From contig DAORJK010000005.1 of the NCBI GenBank assembly GCA_035438985.1, forward strand, positions 176,006 through 240,005: 64,000 nucleotides of DNA, written 5' to 3'. Shown here piece after piece: positions 15,806-25,131 of this stretch. Made by a program: the position numbers and the translations under genes. Position 1 is the stretch's first letter, and the number at the start of each line of letters is the position of its first letter. Under the pieces are notes generated by a model. It made no database searches. It saw only the letters and a program-made list of their open reading frames with translations, and was not told the DNA's origin. Source of the DNA: UBA4408 sp002389785. GTDB lineage: Bacteria; Bacteroidota; Bacteroidia; UBA4408.

Positions 15806-18247
15806 ATGAATAATTCTCTTAAAAAAATCATTCCGCACACTCTTGCTGTGCTTTCCTTTATACTCATAACCTTGGTTTATTTTAGTCCTTTACTCGAAGG
15901 AAAAAAATTAAAACAAGCCGACGTTTCTAACTTTAAAGGCATGTCGAAAGAAATTGTCGACTACCGCGAAGCGCACCCCGGCGAAGAGCCTCTTTGGACA
16001 AATTCCATGTTTAGCGGTATGCCGGCTTATCAAATTTCGGTTTTGTATCCGTCAAACCTGGTTAAAAATTTAACCAAGGTATTTTCATTTGGCTTGCCTC
16101 ACCCCGCTCCTATTGTACTGCTCTGCTTTTTAGGATTTTATTTTCTATTGCTCACCCTTGAAGTCGATATTTTACTAGCTGTATTTGGTGCTTTAGCATT
16201 TGGTTTTTCGTCGTACTTTTTAATTTTAATTGAAGCCGGACACAATCCCAAAGGCTATGCTATTGCTTACATGGCACCAGTAATTGCCGGAATTATTATG
16301 ACCTACCGCGGAAAATTTTTGTTGGGCTCAGCTATCACCGCCATGGCACTTTCTCTTGAATTATCGGCCAACCACTTACAAATTACTTATTATTTATTGC
16401 TCTGTGTAGCCTTGCTGGTAGTAGTAGAAATAATCGATGCTATTAGAGCGAAGGCATTGCCTCAATTTGTAAAAGCGAGTGCATTTTTACTGGTTGCTGC
16501 CTTGCTAGCTGTTGGTCCAAACATCACCAACCTATGGGTAACGGTTGATTACGGAAAGTATACCACACGAGGAACCTCCGACCTTACCCACGATAAAGAA
16601 AATAAAACCTCCGGATTAGATAAGGATTATGCAACTGCTTGGAGTTACGGACAGGGCGAAACTTTTTCGTTAATGATTCCCAACTTCAACGGTGGTTCTT
16701 CCGGTGCAATTGGCGATAACAAAAGCGCTCTTGAAAAAGTAGATCCCGAATTTCGTCAATACATTGCTAACGTTGATTCATATTTTGGAAATCAACCTTT
16801 TACTTCTGGTCCTGTTTATGCCGGAGCCTTGGTAGTATTTTTATTTGTATTGGGATTGTTTATTGTGAAAAGCAACTTACGTTGGTGGTTACTCGCTGCC
16901 ACGGTATTTTCCATTTTATTAGGATGGGGAAAAAATTTCATGCCATTAACCGAATTTTTCTTAGAGCACTTTCCGGGCTACAATAAATTCCGTGCGGTAT
17001 CGATGATATTGGTAATTGCTGAATTGTGTATTCCATTATTGGCAATACTTGCTGTGAAAGAAATTTATACCCAACCTCAAATTTTAAAAGAAAAGCGAAA
17101 TCAGTTTTACATAGCCTTTGGATTAACCGGTGGTTTATGCTTGTTATTTTATATGCTTCCCAATCTATTTATGGATTTTTACAAAGTTGGCGAATACGAG
17201 GACATAACCGCCCAATTAAAGAAAAGCCAGTTGAGCCAGGATCAAATCAATGTATTTTTAGCAGGTGTGGAAGAAGCAAGAAGAAGCATTTTTACTGCCG
17301 ATGCATTGCGCAGCTTTTTCTTTATTTTACTGGGTGCCGGAGTAGTATTTGCATACTCTATCAAGAACTTTAATAAAAACTTATTAATTGGAGCTTTAGG
17401 CTTTTTAATTTTGGTTGATATGTGGGTTGTAGATAAGCGTTACTTAAACAAAGAAAATTTCGTTTCCAAAAGTTTGGTTGATTCTCCTTTTGAAATGACG
17501 CAAGCCAATCAGCAAATTTTAAGCGACAAAGATCCTAACTTTAGAGTATTTAATACTACCGTAAGTACTTTTAACGATGCCAGCACATCTTACTTCCATA
17601 AATCAATTGGTGGTTACCATGGTGCGAAGTTGAAGCGCTATCAAGAATTAATTGAAATGCAAATCAGTAAAAACAACATGGAAGTGTTAAACATGTTGAA
17701 CACAAAGTACTTTATTGTGAGCGACGAGCAAAAACAGCCCATAGCTCAACGTAATCCGGTTGCCTGTGGAAACGCATGGTTTGTGCCGAACTACAAAATT
17801 GTAGCAAATGCCGATTCAGAAATGGCTGCCTTAAGCAAAATAAAGCCAAAAGAATTTATGGTAGTTGACAAAAAATACGAAGCCAATCTTTCAGGATTTA
17901 CTGCAGGCTTTGACTCAAGTGCCACCATAGGATTAACCAGTTATCAACCCAATAATTTAGTGTATAAAAGTAATTCGTCGAAGGAACAATTGGCGGTATT
18001 TTCAGAAATTTATTATCCCGATGGTTGGAATGCCTATATTGATGGTAAGCAACACGATTATTTTGGCTGCAATTATGTATTACGTGCAATGCGTATTCCT
18101 GCCGGTGCTCATACTATTGAATTTAAGTTTGAACCTAAAACGTATAAAACAGGCGAACAAATTGCCCTTGCCAGTTCAATACTGTTGTATTTGGTATTAG
18201 GTGGAGCATTGTATATGGAGTGGAAAAGAAAAAATTCACAAGCTTAA
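15806..18247 (+). CDS. YfhO-family multi-spanning membrane protein
   Basis: This 813-residue protein has about a dozen hydrophobic helices in residues 10-560 and a final helix near 785-805. A soluble extracytoplasmic part in between includes YYPDGWNAYIDGK. The early acidic YREAHPGEEPLWTNSMFSGMPAYQ segment resembles the first loop of GT-C-fold membrane glycosyltransferases. In Firmicutes, YfhO relatives add sugars to teichoic acids. In Bacteroidota they are widespread but uncharacterised, and a lipid-linked sugar donor is assumed. It borders the start of the glycan gene region. Confidence 0.85.
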   Translation: MNNSLKKIIPHTLAVLSFILITLVYFSPLLEGKKLKQADVSNFKGMSKEIVDYREAHPGEEPLWTNSMFSGMPAYQISVLYPSNLVKNLTKVFSFGLPHPAPIVLLCFLGFYFLLLTLEVDILLAVFGALAFGFSSYFLILIEAGHNPKGYAIAYMAPVIAGIIMTYRGKFLLGSAITAMALSLELSANHLQITYYLLLCVALLVVVEIIDAIRAKALPQFVKASAFLLVAALLAVGPNITNLWVTVDYGKYTTRGTSDLTHDKENKTSGLDKDYATAWSYGQGETFSLMIPNFNGGSSGAIGDNKSALEKVDPEFRQYIANVDSYFGNQPFTSGPVYAGALVVFLFVLGLFIVKSNLRWWLLAATVFSILLGWGKNFMPLTEFFLEHFPGYNKFRAVSMILVIAELCIPLLAILAVKEIYTQPQILKEKRNQFYIAFGLTGGLCLLFYMLPNLFMDFYKVGEYEDITAQLKKSQLSQDQINVFLAGVEEARRSIFTADALRSFFFILLGAGVVFAYSIKNFNKNLLIGALGFLILVDMWVVDKRYLNKENFVSKSLVDSPFEMTQANQQILSDKDPNFRVFNTTVSTFNDASTSYFHKSIGGYHGAKLKRYQELIEMQISKNNMEVLNMLNTKYFIVSDEQKQPIAQRNPVACGNAWFVPNYKIVANADSEMAALSKIKPKEFMVVDKKYEANLSGFTAGFDSSATIGLTSYQPNNLVYKSNSSKEQLAVFSEIYYPDGWNAYIDGKQHDYFGCNYVLRAMRIPAGAHTIEFKFEPKTYKTGEQIALASSILLYLVLGGALYMEWKRKNSQA

Positions 18248-18320
18248 GACAGTCAGCTAGTTTATTCTAACAGCATTTTGATTAGGACTTCGCATAGATT
18301 GAACATACACAAAACACATT

Positions 18321-19610
18321 TTGAAAAAGGTTCTAGTTATTAGTTATTATTGGCCGCCAAGCGGCGGTGCAGGCGTGCAGCGTTGGTTAAAATATTCGAA
18401 ATACCTTCCTGAATTTGGGATAGAGCCCGTTGTTGTTACGGTAAATCCGGGTGAAGCTGCTTACCCGGTTATTGATAATTCATTGTTGTACGAAGTACCT
18501 AAATCAATAAAAGTTCATACCACTCGCACCTTCGAGCCTTTTGAGTTTTACAAATTGCTTTCGCGAAAAAAGCAAATTCCTTTCGCAGGATTTGCTAACG
18601 AAGGAAAAGTTACCTTGTTTAAAAAGCTGATGCGTTTTATTAGAGGAAACTTTTTTATTCCTGATGGAAGAATCGGTTGGAATAATTATGCTTTTGAAAA
18701 ATGTTGTGAGTTAATTGAATCGCAAAATATTGATACTTTTCTTATTACCAGTCCGCCACAATCGTCTCAACTTATCGGACTTAAACTTAAAAAGAAATAC
18801 AAGCTTAAATGGATTGCCGATATACGCGACCCTTGGACCGATATTTATTATTACAACAAGCTTTATCATACTAGCTGGGCAAAAAAGAAAGATGCCCGCT
18901 ATGAACGTGAAGTGATTGAACAAGCCGATCATTTGATTGTAGTTAGTGAAGCCATAAAAAATAGTTTTGCTGCCAAAACCACAAAAGTTGATCTTTCAAA
19001 AATTCATGTTATTCCGAATGGTTTTGATGAGAATGATTTTGCGAATAAACAAGCTGATCATCCTCCCGAATTTGTGATTACCTATACCGGTACAATTACA
19101 GCAGATTATAAAATTGATGCATTCATTGATGGATTTAGAGAATTGATAAATGAACACAAAGACGTAAAATTTAAATTGCGTTTTGTGGGCAGTGTTGCCG
19201 GTGTTCAAAAAGGTCAATTTGAGAAAAAATTATACCATGCAGTGGAGTTTGTAAACCATGTTTCGCATGCTGAATCAATTAACTACTTAATGCGGAGTAC
19301 CTTGGTTTTGCTAGCAATTCCGGATGTAAAAGGCAATGAAGGAATATTAACCGGAAAATTATTTGAATACCTTGCTTCACAAAAATTTATTTTTTGCTTA
19401 GGACCTGTAAACGGTGAAGCTGCTCAAATTATTGAGGAGTGCGAAGCAGGAATTAGTTTTGAACACAGCGATGCAAAAGGGATTAAAGAGGCATTGCTAA
19501 ACTTACTTAATAAATGGAAAGCGCAAGAAGTATTGAGAAAAAATTCTACTCAGTATAAAAAATATTCTCGCCAGATTCAAGCAAAAAACATTGCTGAAAT
19601 CATTTTGTAG
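18321..19610 (+). CDS. Family 4 glycosyltransferase
   Basis: This 429-residue GT-B enzyme begins at a TTG codon; MKKVLVISYYWPPSGGAGVQ is the expected family N-terminus, so the start is well supported. The N-terminal acceptor domain shows the GGAGVQR glycine motif. The C-terminal donor domain has ADIRDPWTD, HVIPNGFDE and the EGILTGKLFEYLAS region that binds the nucleotide sugar. The sugar and acceptor cannot be predicted. It converges with the methyltransferase gene only five bases away, so the two transcripts must overlap. Confidence 0.88.
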   Translation: MKKVLVISYYWPPSGGAGVQRWLKYSKYLPEFGIEPVVVTVNPGEAAYPVIDNSLLYEVPKSIKVHTTRTFEPFEFYKLLSRKKQIPFAGFANEGKVTLFKKLMRFIRGNFFIPDGRIGWNNYAFEKCCELIESQNIDTFLITSPPQSSQLIGLKLKKKYKLKWIADIRDPWTDIYYYNKLYHTSWAKKKDARYEREVIEQADHLIVVSEAIKNSFAAKTTKVDLSKIHVIPNGFDENDFANKQADHPPEFVITYTGTITADYKIDAFIDGFRELINEHKDVKFKLRFVGSVAGVQKGQFEKKLYHAVEFVNHVSHAESINYLMRSTLVLLAIPDVKGNEGILTGKLFEYLASQKFIFCLGPVNGEAAQIIEECEAGISFEHSDAKGIKEALLNLLNKWKAQEVLRKNSTQYKKYSRQIQAKNIAEIIL

Positions 19611-19615
19611 CAAAC

Positions 19616-20698
19616 CTATTTCTCAGCAAGAATAGAAATAAAAGGTGCCAAAAAAGTGGCATTATTGCCCAATAATTTTATTTTAAAATTTATTATCGGA
19701 CTAATCCAATTCAGCGGCTTTTGCGGATAATTAGTGTTGTAAAAACCATTGATATAGCTGAAATTGAAATTGTTATTTTCAATCATCCTTTGGTATTCGG
19801 CTAATGGAACTAAATGCTCTACCCAGCTACCCGATTCGGGTGAACAAGTATTTGTAGGATGACTCAATTCTTCAGGAATTACGCCATTGGTAAGATAATT
19901 TTGAACAGCACTGACAATATCAGCTTTGTGTTTTCCTCTGGTAGCTTTAGTTAGTTTATGCACTTCCCTCTCGCTTAGGTTTGGAAAAGCCAGCTGAATA
20001 ATTTTTCTACGTTGATTCCAACCGGAATTTTCAGGGTCCAGTTTTTTTTCACCCCAGGCTACCGGATTTCCTTTGTGCTCAAAATTAACCTGTAATTTTT
20101 TGGTGTACCAATTTACCAAAGGATTGCGCATGTTGGCGGTAGTGCTTAAAAAGAGCAACAATTTATCGCTTTTAATGCGCGAAGTTTCTTTAAAAAACAA
20201 ATCTAAATCGTATACATGCTCAATTACATTTCTAGAGCCGAGGATGTTTAGGTTTAAATTTTTAGTATTGACAAAGTCAACAAATTCTTTGGTATCGCCA
20301 TTGATAAAATAATCGATTTCAATTCCAAGTTCTTTAGCAATTAACTTGGCATCGTTAGATATTATCGGATTTAAATCTTGATGAATCACTGTTTTAACTC
20401 CGGCCAATTTTGCTAATAAAGAAAGCATGCCAATTCCTCCACCGTGATCGAGCAAGGTAATTTCTTCAAACTCTTTTTTCACCTTGGTTTGCGCCCACAT
20501 CAGCATAAACACATAGGATTGCAGCATGTAAGTTAGTTTGCGCAAATCGTAGGCATAGTATCGCTTTCCATAATCAGAAAGCGCTAAGGAACTGTAGTTT
20601 AAATTGAGGAGTTTGTTCTCGAGTAAAGTTGCTGCATCGTTTAGCAATTTAGCTTTTGATGTATCAGCAGGAAGCAGCGCGAGTGGAATAAATTTCAA
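19616..20698 (-). CDS. SAM-dependent methyltransferase
   Basis: This 360-residue class I methyltransferase has motif I at residues about 84-92 (DHGGGIGML) and an acidic strand HQDLNP. Its NVIEHVYDLDLFF motif is typical of Methyltransf_11-type proteins. About 80 N-terminal residues and a long C-terminal extension probably recognise the acceptor. It is the last gene of the leftward glycan cluster and is separated from the isomerase gene by 129 bases, in which I find no clear promoter. Sugar methylation is likely from context only. Confidence 0.75.
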   Translation of the reverse strand: MKFIPLALLPADTSKAKLLNDAATLLENKLLNLNYSSLALSDYGKRYYAYDLRKLTYMLQSYVFMLMWAQTKVKKEFEEITLLDHGGGIGMLSLLAKLAGVKTVIHQDLNPIISNDAKLIAKELGIEIDYFINGDTKEFVDFVNTKNLNLNILGSRNVIEHVYDLDLFFKETSRIKSDKLLLFLSTTANMRNPLVNWYTKKLQVNFEHKGNPVAWGEKKLDPENSGWNQRRKIIQLAFPNLSEREVHKLTKATRGKHKADIVSAVQNYLTNGVIPEELSHPTNTCSPESGSWVEHLVPLAEYQRMIENNNFNFSYINGFYNTNYPQKPLNWISPIINFKIKLLGNNATFLAPFISILAEK

Positions 20699-20827
20699 GT
20701 TGAGAACTATTTTTTACAAGTGAATTCGAGTTGACTATGTCTATAAAATTCCAGGTTCTTTGTTTAACAATCAATCCCAACTCTGGTCCTAATCAATCTT
20801 TGGGTCTTATTGCTGAAACTAGCGAAA

Positions 20828-21439
20828 TTACATGGGTGTATTTTTATTGAAAATATCAATTGTATCCTTGCAATACATTTTCGCATCCAAAATGCAATGA
20901 ATTATTAGGTTGTGAAGTACTTCAACAAATCCATACGAGTAAGCAGGAACATAAAAATTAATGTGTCCTAATTTTTTCAAAGGATTATCTGTTTTAAATC
21001 CTGAAAAAGTAATTACTGAACAACCCGATTTCTGGGCTTCTTCGGCAGCATTTAAAATATTTTTCGAACTTCCAGAACTACTGATGCACATGGCGATATC
21101 GCCTGTTTCAGCAAACATTTGAATTGGAGCTGAAAAAACATGTTCGAAGCTAATATCGTTTGCCAAACAAGTCAAGAGCGATGAATCATTGAATGCGGTG
21201 GCTTTTACTTTGCCGTTTTTCCAAAAATCAATTGCCATGTGACTGGTAATACCTGCGCTTCCGCCATTACCGGCAAACATAATTTTTTTATTATCAGTTT
21301 GAGCTTTCATAACCAACTCAACACACTTATGAATTGCTTCGCTATACGAAATAGGTGTGGTGCCTTCAAACGCTTCAATACCGGCAAATGCCTTCGAAAA
21401 TGCGGTAGTATAATTATCTGTAAAATCAGAAATTGTCAT
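20828..21439 (-). CDS. gmhA: SIS-domain isomerase, GmhA-like (sedoheptulose-7-phosphate isomerase)
   Basis: This 203-residue SIS protein has the phosphosugar-binding motifs GNGGSAGITSHMAIDF and CISSSGSSKN, spaced as in GmhA, and a C-terminal VEVLHNLIIHCI helix. GmhA converts sedoheptulose 7-phosphate to a heptose phosphate, the first step of nucleotide-heptose synthesis. A conserved acidic position after the GNGGS loop appears as Asp rather than Glu, so activity deserves checking. It begins two bases after the nucleotidyltransferase-kinase fusion, which supports a heptose role. Confidence 0.78.
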   Translation of the reverse strand: MTISDFTDNYTTAFSKAFAGIEAFEGTTPISYSEAIHKCVELVMKAQTDNKKIMFAGNGGSAGITSHMAIDFWKNGKVKATAFNDSSLLTCLANDISFEHVFSAPIQMFAETGDIAMCISSSGSSKNILNAAEEAQKSGCSVITFSGFKTDNPLKKLGHINFYVPAYSYGFVEVLHNLIIHCILDAKMYCKDTIDIFNKNTPM

Positions 21440-21441
21440 GC

Positions 21442-22959
21442 TTATTTTAATAAGTGTTTAATAAATTTGGTGAGGTCTTTTTTGTAAACCGGATGTTCAT
21501 TTCCGATTATTTCTACAGCTAAAGAACCAACACAATTTCCTACAAAGATAATTATTTCGGGAGCAACTCCCATTTGTGCGCACAAGGCTGTTACCGATAG
21601 CACTGCATCGCCTGCACCAACCGAATCTTTTACAGCAGATGCTAATGCAGGAGCTTTGGCAAATGTTTTATCATAATAAATAACGCTCCCTTCCTGCCCT
21701 AGCGTAATTTGAATTAACTCAGCATGTGAAATCGCTTTTAACTTTTCAATCAAAGGCTCTACAGCTCCATAATTATCGCCAAAAGGCAAGCGCAATTCTT
21801 TTTCGTCAATTGAAATATAATTGGCGCGCGAATATTTGGTAATGTAATTAAACCCATAGTTATTACTATTGGTTTGTGCGTTTACAGCAAGGTACTTCCC
21901 ACTTTCTTCTAAAAACTTAATAATCGCCGGAGAAATTAATCCATGCCCAAAATCGGCAATCATCACCATGTCGTAATTAGCCAGCACGCTCTTCAAATAA
22001 GTAATCATCTGCTCCTCCAATTCCTTCTCAATGTAGGAGTCGTTCATAAAAGTTACTTCAAACAATTTAATGTTTAAGTACTTATCGAGATACCTTCTTT
22101 TAGTTGGCGTAGGAGCATTTTTTCGGTAAAAAAACTTTCGGTCGACCGACGGAGACAATTTTTGTTCAATTAATTCCTGTTGGGTATTTTCTTCACCTAA
22201 GCAGGTCATCATCTCAACTTTACCTGCAAACTGAGCCAAGTGGTTGGCAATAGCAAGTACACCACCGGCATAACTTTCGCCACGTAAATAAACACTCGAA
22301 ATGGTAGGTGATTTCGACGATTTGCCTAAAGGTTTGCAATAATGGTACTCATCAATAATGGTGTCGCCAATGACCAAGATTTTAGCGTCTTTTAATTTTT
22401 CAATTTCGGCAATTACACTTTCTGCACTGTGACGTGATTTAAAATCAGCAAGAAAACTTTGCACCGAATCGCTTAAGGGAGAAAAATGTGCATTAATAAG
22501 TTTTGAAGAAGAGAATTGAACTTCTTCGGTGATATAAAATTTACCACCAACCGCTTTTACTGCTTCTTCTTCAAATCCAATATTACCGGTAATATCGTCC
22601 TTGGCATTTTTATAATCCTGTCCTTTTACATAAAAATCGGGCTTTACAATTTTTATGGTTTCAACTGCAGTTTCCCATTTGTTTAAGGCAACATAATCCA
22701 CACATTGCAAGGCAGCGATTGCTTCCATGCGGTGCATTTCGTTGAATACCGGTCGACCCGGACCTTTATTTACAAAACGGTCGGGCGTAAGTGTTACAAT
22801 CAATGCATCGGCAGTATTTTTTGCAGCTTCAAAATGCTTAATGTGCCCAAGGTGCATCAAATCGAAGCAACCGTGACAATGTGCAATTTTTTTACCTTCA
22901 CTTTTTAAACTTGTGGTAATGCTTGCCAGAGCATCCAGCGCAATTATTTTTGAATTCAT
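21442..22959 (-). CDS. Cytidylyltransferase-PfkB kinase fusion (HldE-like, reversed domain order)
   Basis: This 505-residue fusion has an N-terminal nucleotidyltransferase (about 1-150) with HLGH at residues 36-39 in CFDLMHLGHIKH and a TPDRFVNKGPGRP loop. The C-terminal ribokinase-like sugar kinase (about 190-500) carries the anion-hole motif DSVGAGDAVLS. Enterobacterial HldE has the same two activities (heptose-7-phosphate kinase and heptose-1-phosphate adenylyltransferase) in the opposite order. The ATG shares one base with the epimerase stop (TAATG), so translation is probably coupled. Confidence 0.8.
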   Translation of the reverse strand: MNSKIIALDALASITTSLKSEGKKIAHCHGCFDLMHLGHIKHFEAAKNTADALIVTLTPDRFVNKGPGRPVFNEMHRMEAIAALQCVDYVALNKWETAVETIKIVKPDFYVKGQDYKNAKDDITGNIGFEEEAVKAVGGKFYITEEVQFSSSKLINAHFSPLSDSVQSFLADFKSRHSAESVIAEIEKLKDAKILVIGDTIIDEYHYCKPLGKSSKSPTISSVYLRGESYAGGVLAIANHLAQFAGKVEMMTCLGEENTQQELIEQKLSPSVDRKFFYRKNAPTPTKRRYLDKYLNIKLFEVTFMNDSYIEKELEEQMITYLKSVLANYDMVMIADFGHGLISPAIIKFLEESGKYLAVNAQTNSNNYGFNYITKYSRANYISIDEKELRLPFGDNYGAVEPLIEKLKAISHAELIQITLGQEGSVIYYDKTFAKAPALASAVKDSVGAGDAVLSVTALCAQMGVAPEIIIFVGNCVGSLAVEIIGNEHPVYKKDLTKFIKHLLK

Positions 22960-23957
22960 TATTTACCTAAATATTTAAACCAATCCTTTGTAGCTTCTTC
23001 AATACTGGCTGGTTCCCAAATTGGGGCTTCACGCCAGTAATCAATGTTTTCGAGCATTATTTTAACTCCTTCTTCCAAACTTACTTTGGGCTTCCAACCT
23101 AAAATAGTATTGATGCGAGTGGTATCAGCAAAGGTACAATCCGGTTCACCCGGACGTTTCGGAATATGTACTTTTTCGCCACCCAACAATTCTATTAAAC
23201 GATTTACACTGTAAGTATTTCCGCTTCCCACATTAAAAATTTGACCACTTACATCATCACGCTTTGCAGCGGTGTAGCAGGCATCCACAATATCCGTCAC
23301 AAAAGTAAAATCGCGGGTTTGAGTTCCATCACCAACGATAGTAAAGGGCTTGTTGTTGAGTTTCTGCGCTAAAAACACACCGAATACCGCTCCGTAAGTT
23401 CCGCTGGTTCGTGCACGTGGACCGTACACATTGAAAAAGCGCATACTTGTGATGTTCATTTTATATACTTGCTCCCAATACAAGCAGTATTCTTCGCCAA
23501 GATATTTAGTAACTGCATAAGGATACTGGCAGCGAATTTCGGCACTTTCGGGAGTAGGGAAATTATCCGGAATACCATAACACGAGGATGAAGCTGCATA
23601 AATTACCCGTTTCACTTCATTGTGCCTGCAGGCCTCCAACACATTGATGGTTCCATTTACATTGGAGTTATGGTACTTTAAAGGACGTTCAATGGAAGGA
23701 ACAATATCTGCCAAAGCAGCCACATGAAATACCCAGTCGATGCCTTTAAAGAGTGGTAGTATTTTTTCATAATCGGCAATGCTTACAATATTTACCGTTA
23801 AATTTTTATTGCTTTGGTGATGCTCCAAATTTTTAGCATTACCCGATGATAAATCATCTATCACGGTTACCTTGTGTCCTTCCGATAAAAGCCGATCAAC
23901 CATGTGACTGCCAATAAATCCGCAGCCTCCTGTTACCAATATGTTCATGTTATCCAA
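22959..23957 (-). CDS. Extended SDR nucleotide-sugar epimerase/dehydratase
   Basis: This 332-residue NAD-dependent enzyme has the Rossmann motif TGGCGFIGS at residues 9-17 and a Ser/Tyr-Lys catalytic set (SSSCYG and YPYAVTK). Overall it resembles UDP-glucose 4-epimerase relatives, but coupling to the heptose-type kinase/nucleotidyltransferase and GmhA-like genes suggests a nucleotide-heptose or hexose substrate. It is the first gene of the trio transcribed leftward. A UDP-hexose 4-epimerase remains equally possible on sequence alone. Confidence 0.82.
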   Translation of the reverse strand: MDNMNILVTGGCGFIGSHMVDRLLSEGHKVTVIDDLSSGNAKNLEHHQSNKNLTVNIVSIADYEKILPLFKGIDWVFHVAALADIVPSIERPLKYHNSNVNGTINVLEACRHNEVKRVIYAASSSCYGIPDNFPTPESAEIRCQYPYAVTKYLGEEYCLYWEQVYKMNITSMRFFNVYGPRARTSGTYGAVFGVFLAQKLNNKPFTIVGDGTQTRDFTFVTDIVDACYTAAKRDDVSGQIFNVGSGNTYSVNRLIELLGGEKVHIPKRPGEPDCTFADTTRINTILGWKPKVSLEEGVKIMLENIDYWREAPIWEPASIEEATKDWFKYLGK

Positions 23958-24006
23958 TTTCGTTAGTAGCGCGAAACCAAACTAAGTTTCGTCCGCTGAT
24001 TTATGT

Positions 24007-25020
24007 TTATTTTAATTTTGATGTTACCTTTTTTAATAATCCTCCGGTCATTGCATCTGCATTATTGTAAATCAACTTTGCTTTTGCTTTAATATCCATG
24101 GTTTGCGCTTTTTTCACTTCTTCATCAACGTTGCGCCAAATACGAGGAATTCCGTGCAAATCTGTGTCGTTAATGATATGCGCTTTAAACTCCAAATTAA
24201 ATCCAAGTTCAACTAATAATTTCTCCACGTTTATTTGCCCTGCAGGTTTCCATGTGTAAGCATGATCACGAATATAGAGCATTCCTCCGGCTTTTAAAAC
24301 ACGTTTAAACTGCTCCATAATGAAGCGTATTAATTTTGAATTTAGTTCGGGCAATACTTGCACACACATTACCAAATCCATGGATTGATCAGGTATTAAA
24401 TCAAATCTCCACGTTGGAACATGCACAATACCTTGGTAATTTTTATCGAATTTAAAACCTTCCGGGTTTTCAATGTAATCGTTTACTTTATCAGAAATAC
24501 TATGGTAATAAAGGTTTTGCAGACAATAAGACGATTCAATGGCATCTACACCGACGTACATTCCATCGTTTCGATTACCGCTCCATAAATTTGATTGACG
24601 ACCGTAGCCTGCGCCGAAATCGAGCACATTTTTAATTTTATAGCGTGCTGCAACCGGATAGGATTGAGGCAAAAAGAAATCGTGTGCATTGTGCAATCCT
24701 ACTCGTTTCAAGTAATTCGTTTCATCGAAAGGCAGTTCAAGTTGTTTGAAAATTTTGCGTTCATTTTCTAAACTCTTCAAACTTAATTTTTCAATTTCAG
24801 GCGATTGAATATAATCAGGGTAATCCTTTTCAAACCAATTCATCCAACGTGGTAAATCTTCCTTGCCCGAAAAGGTAAAAAAATCATCTAATAAATTATC
24901 GTAAGCGTATTTTCTTTTTTTCAATTGTTTCTGATAATCCCAGGAAACAAGCCAATTGTGCATGTAGCTTTTATCCTTTTCAAATGCAGATATAAATTTA
25001 TCTCTAATTGTGTTTGGCAT
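24007..25020 (-). CDS. SAM-dependent methyltransferase (putative sugar methyltransferase)
   Basis: This 337-residue class I methyltransferase has motif I NVLDFGAGYG at residues 131-140, an acidic residue in YVGVDAIES, and the post-motif MDLVMCVQVLPELN followed by LKAGGMLYIRDH. A 110-residue N-terminal extension rich in Lys/Tyr precedes the fold. It lies 49 bases upstream of the epimerase and about 110 bases downstream of the aminotransferase gene. Its neighbours point to methylation of an amino or deoxy sugar, but the acceptor is unknown. Confidence 0.72.
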   Translation of the reverse strand: MPNTIRDKFISAFEKDKSYMHNWLVSWDYQKQLKKRKYAYDNLLDDFFTFSGKEDLPRWMNWFEKDYPDYIQSPEIEKLSLKSLENERKIFKQLELPFDETNYLKRVGLHNAHDFFLPQSYPVAARYKIKNVLDFGAGYGRQSNLWSGNRNDGMYVGVDAIESSYCLQNLYYHSISDKVNDYIENPEGFKFDKNYQGIVHVPTWRFDLIPDQSMDLVMCVQVLPELNSKLIRFIMEQFKRVLKAGGMLYIRDHAYTWKPAGQINVEKLLVELGFNLEFKAHIINDTDLHGIPRIWRNVDEEVKKAQTMDIKAKAKLIYNNADAMTGGLLKKVTSKLK

Positions 25021-25030
25021 TGTTTTTTTT

Positions 25031-25110
25031 GGAACGCTTATTTATTTTATGCTTATTTATGGAACGCTGATTTAGTAGGATGATTAGGATTAAATATGAT
25101 TAAGAGGTAG
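25031..25110. repeat. Repeat-like GGAACGCT spacer between glycan genes
   Basis: Two copies of GGAACGCTxATTTA (25031 and 25061) are followed by a stretch of ATGATTAGGATTAAATATGATTAAG type. The GAACGCTGAT core is shared with the repeats around the GxxExxY gene at 26239, 26410 and 26864. It fits a decayed member of the same dispersed repeat family. Confidence 0.4.
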
Positions 25111-25131
25111 TATAATCAAAAAAAACGGATT

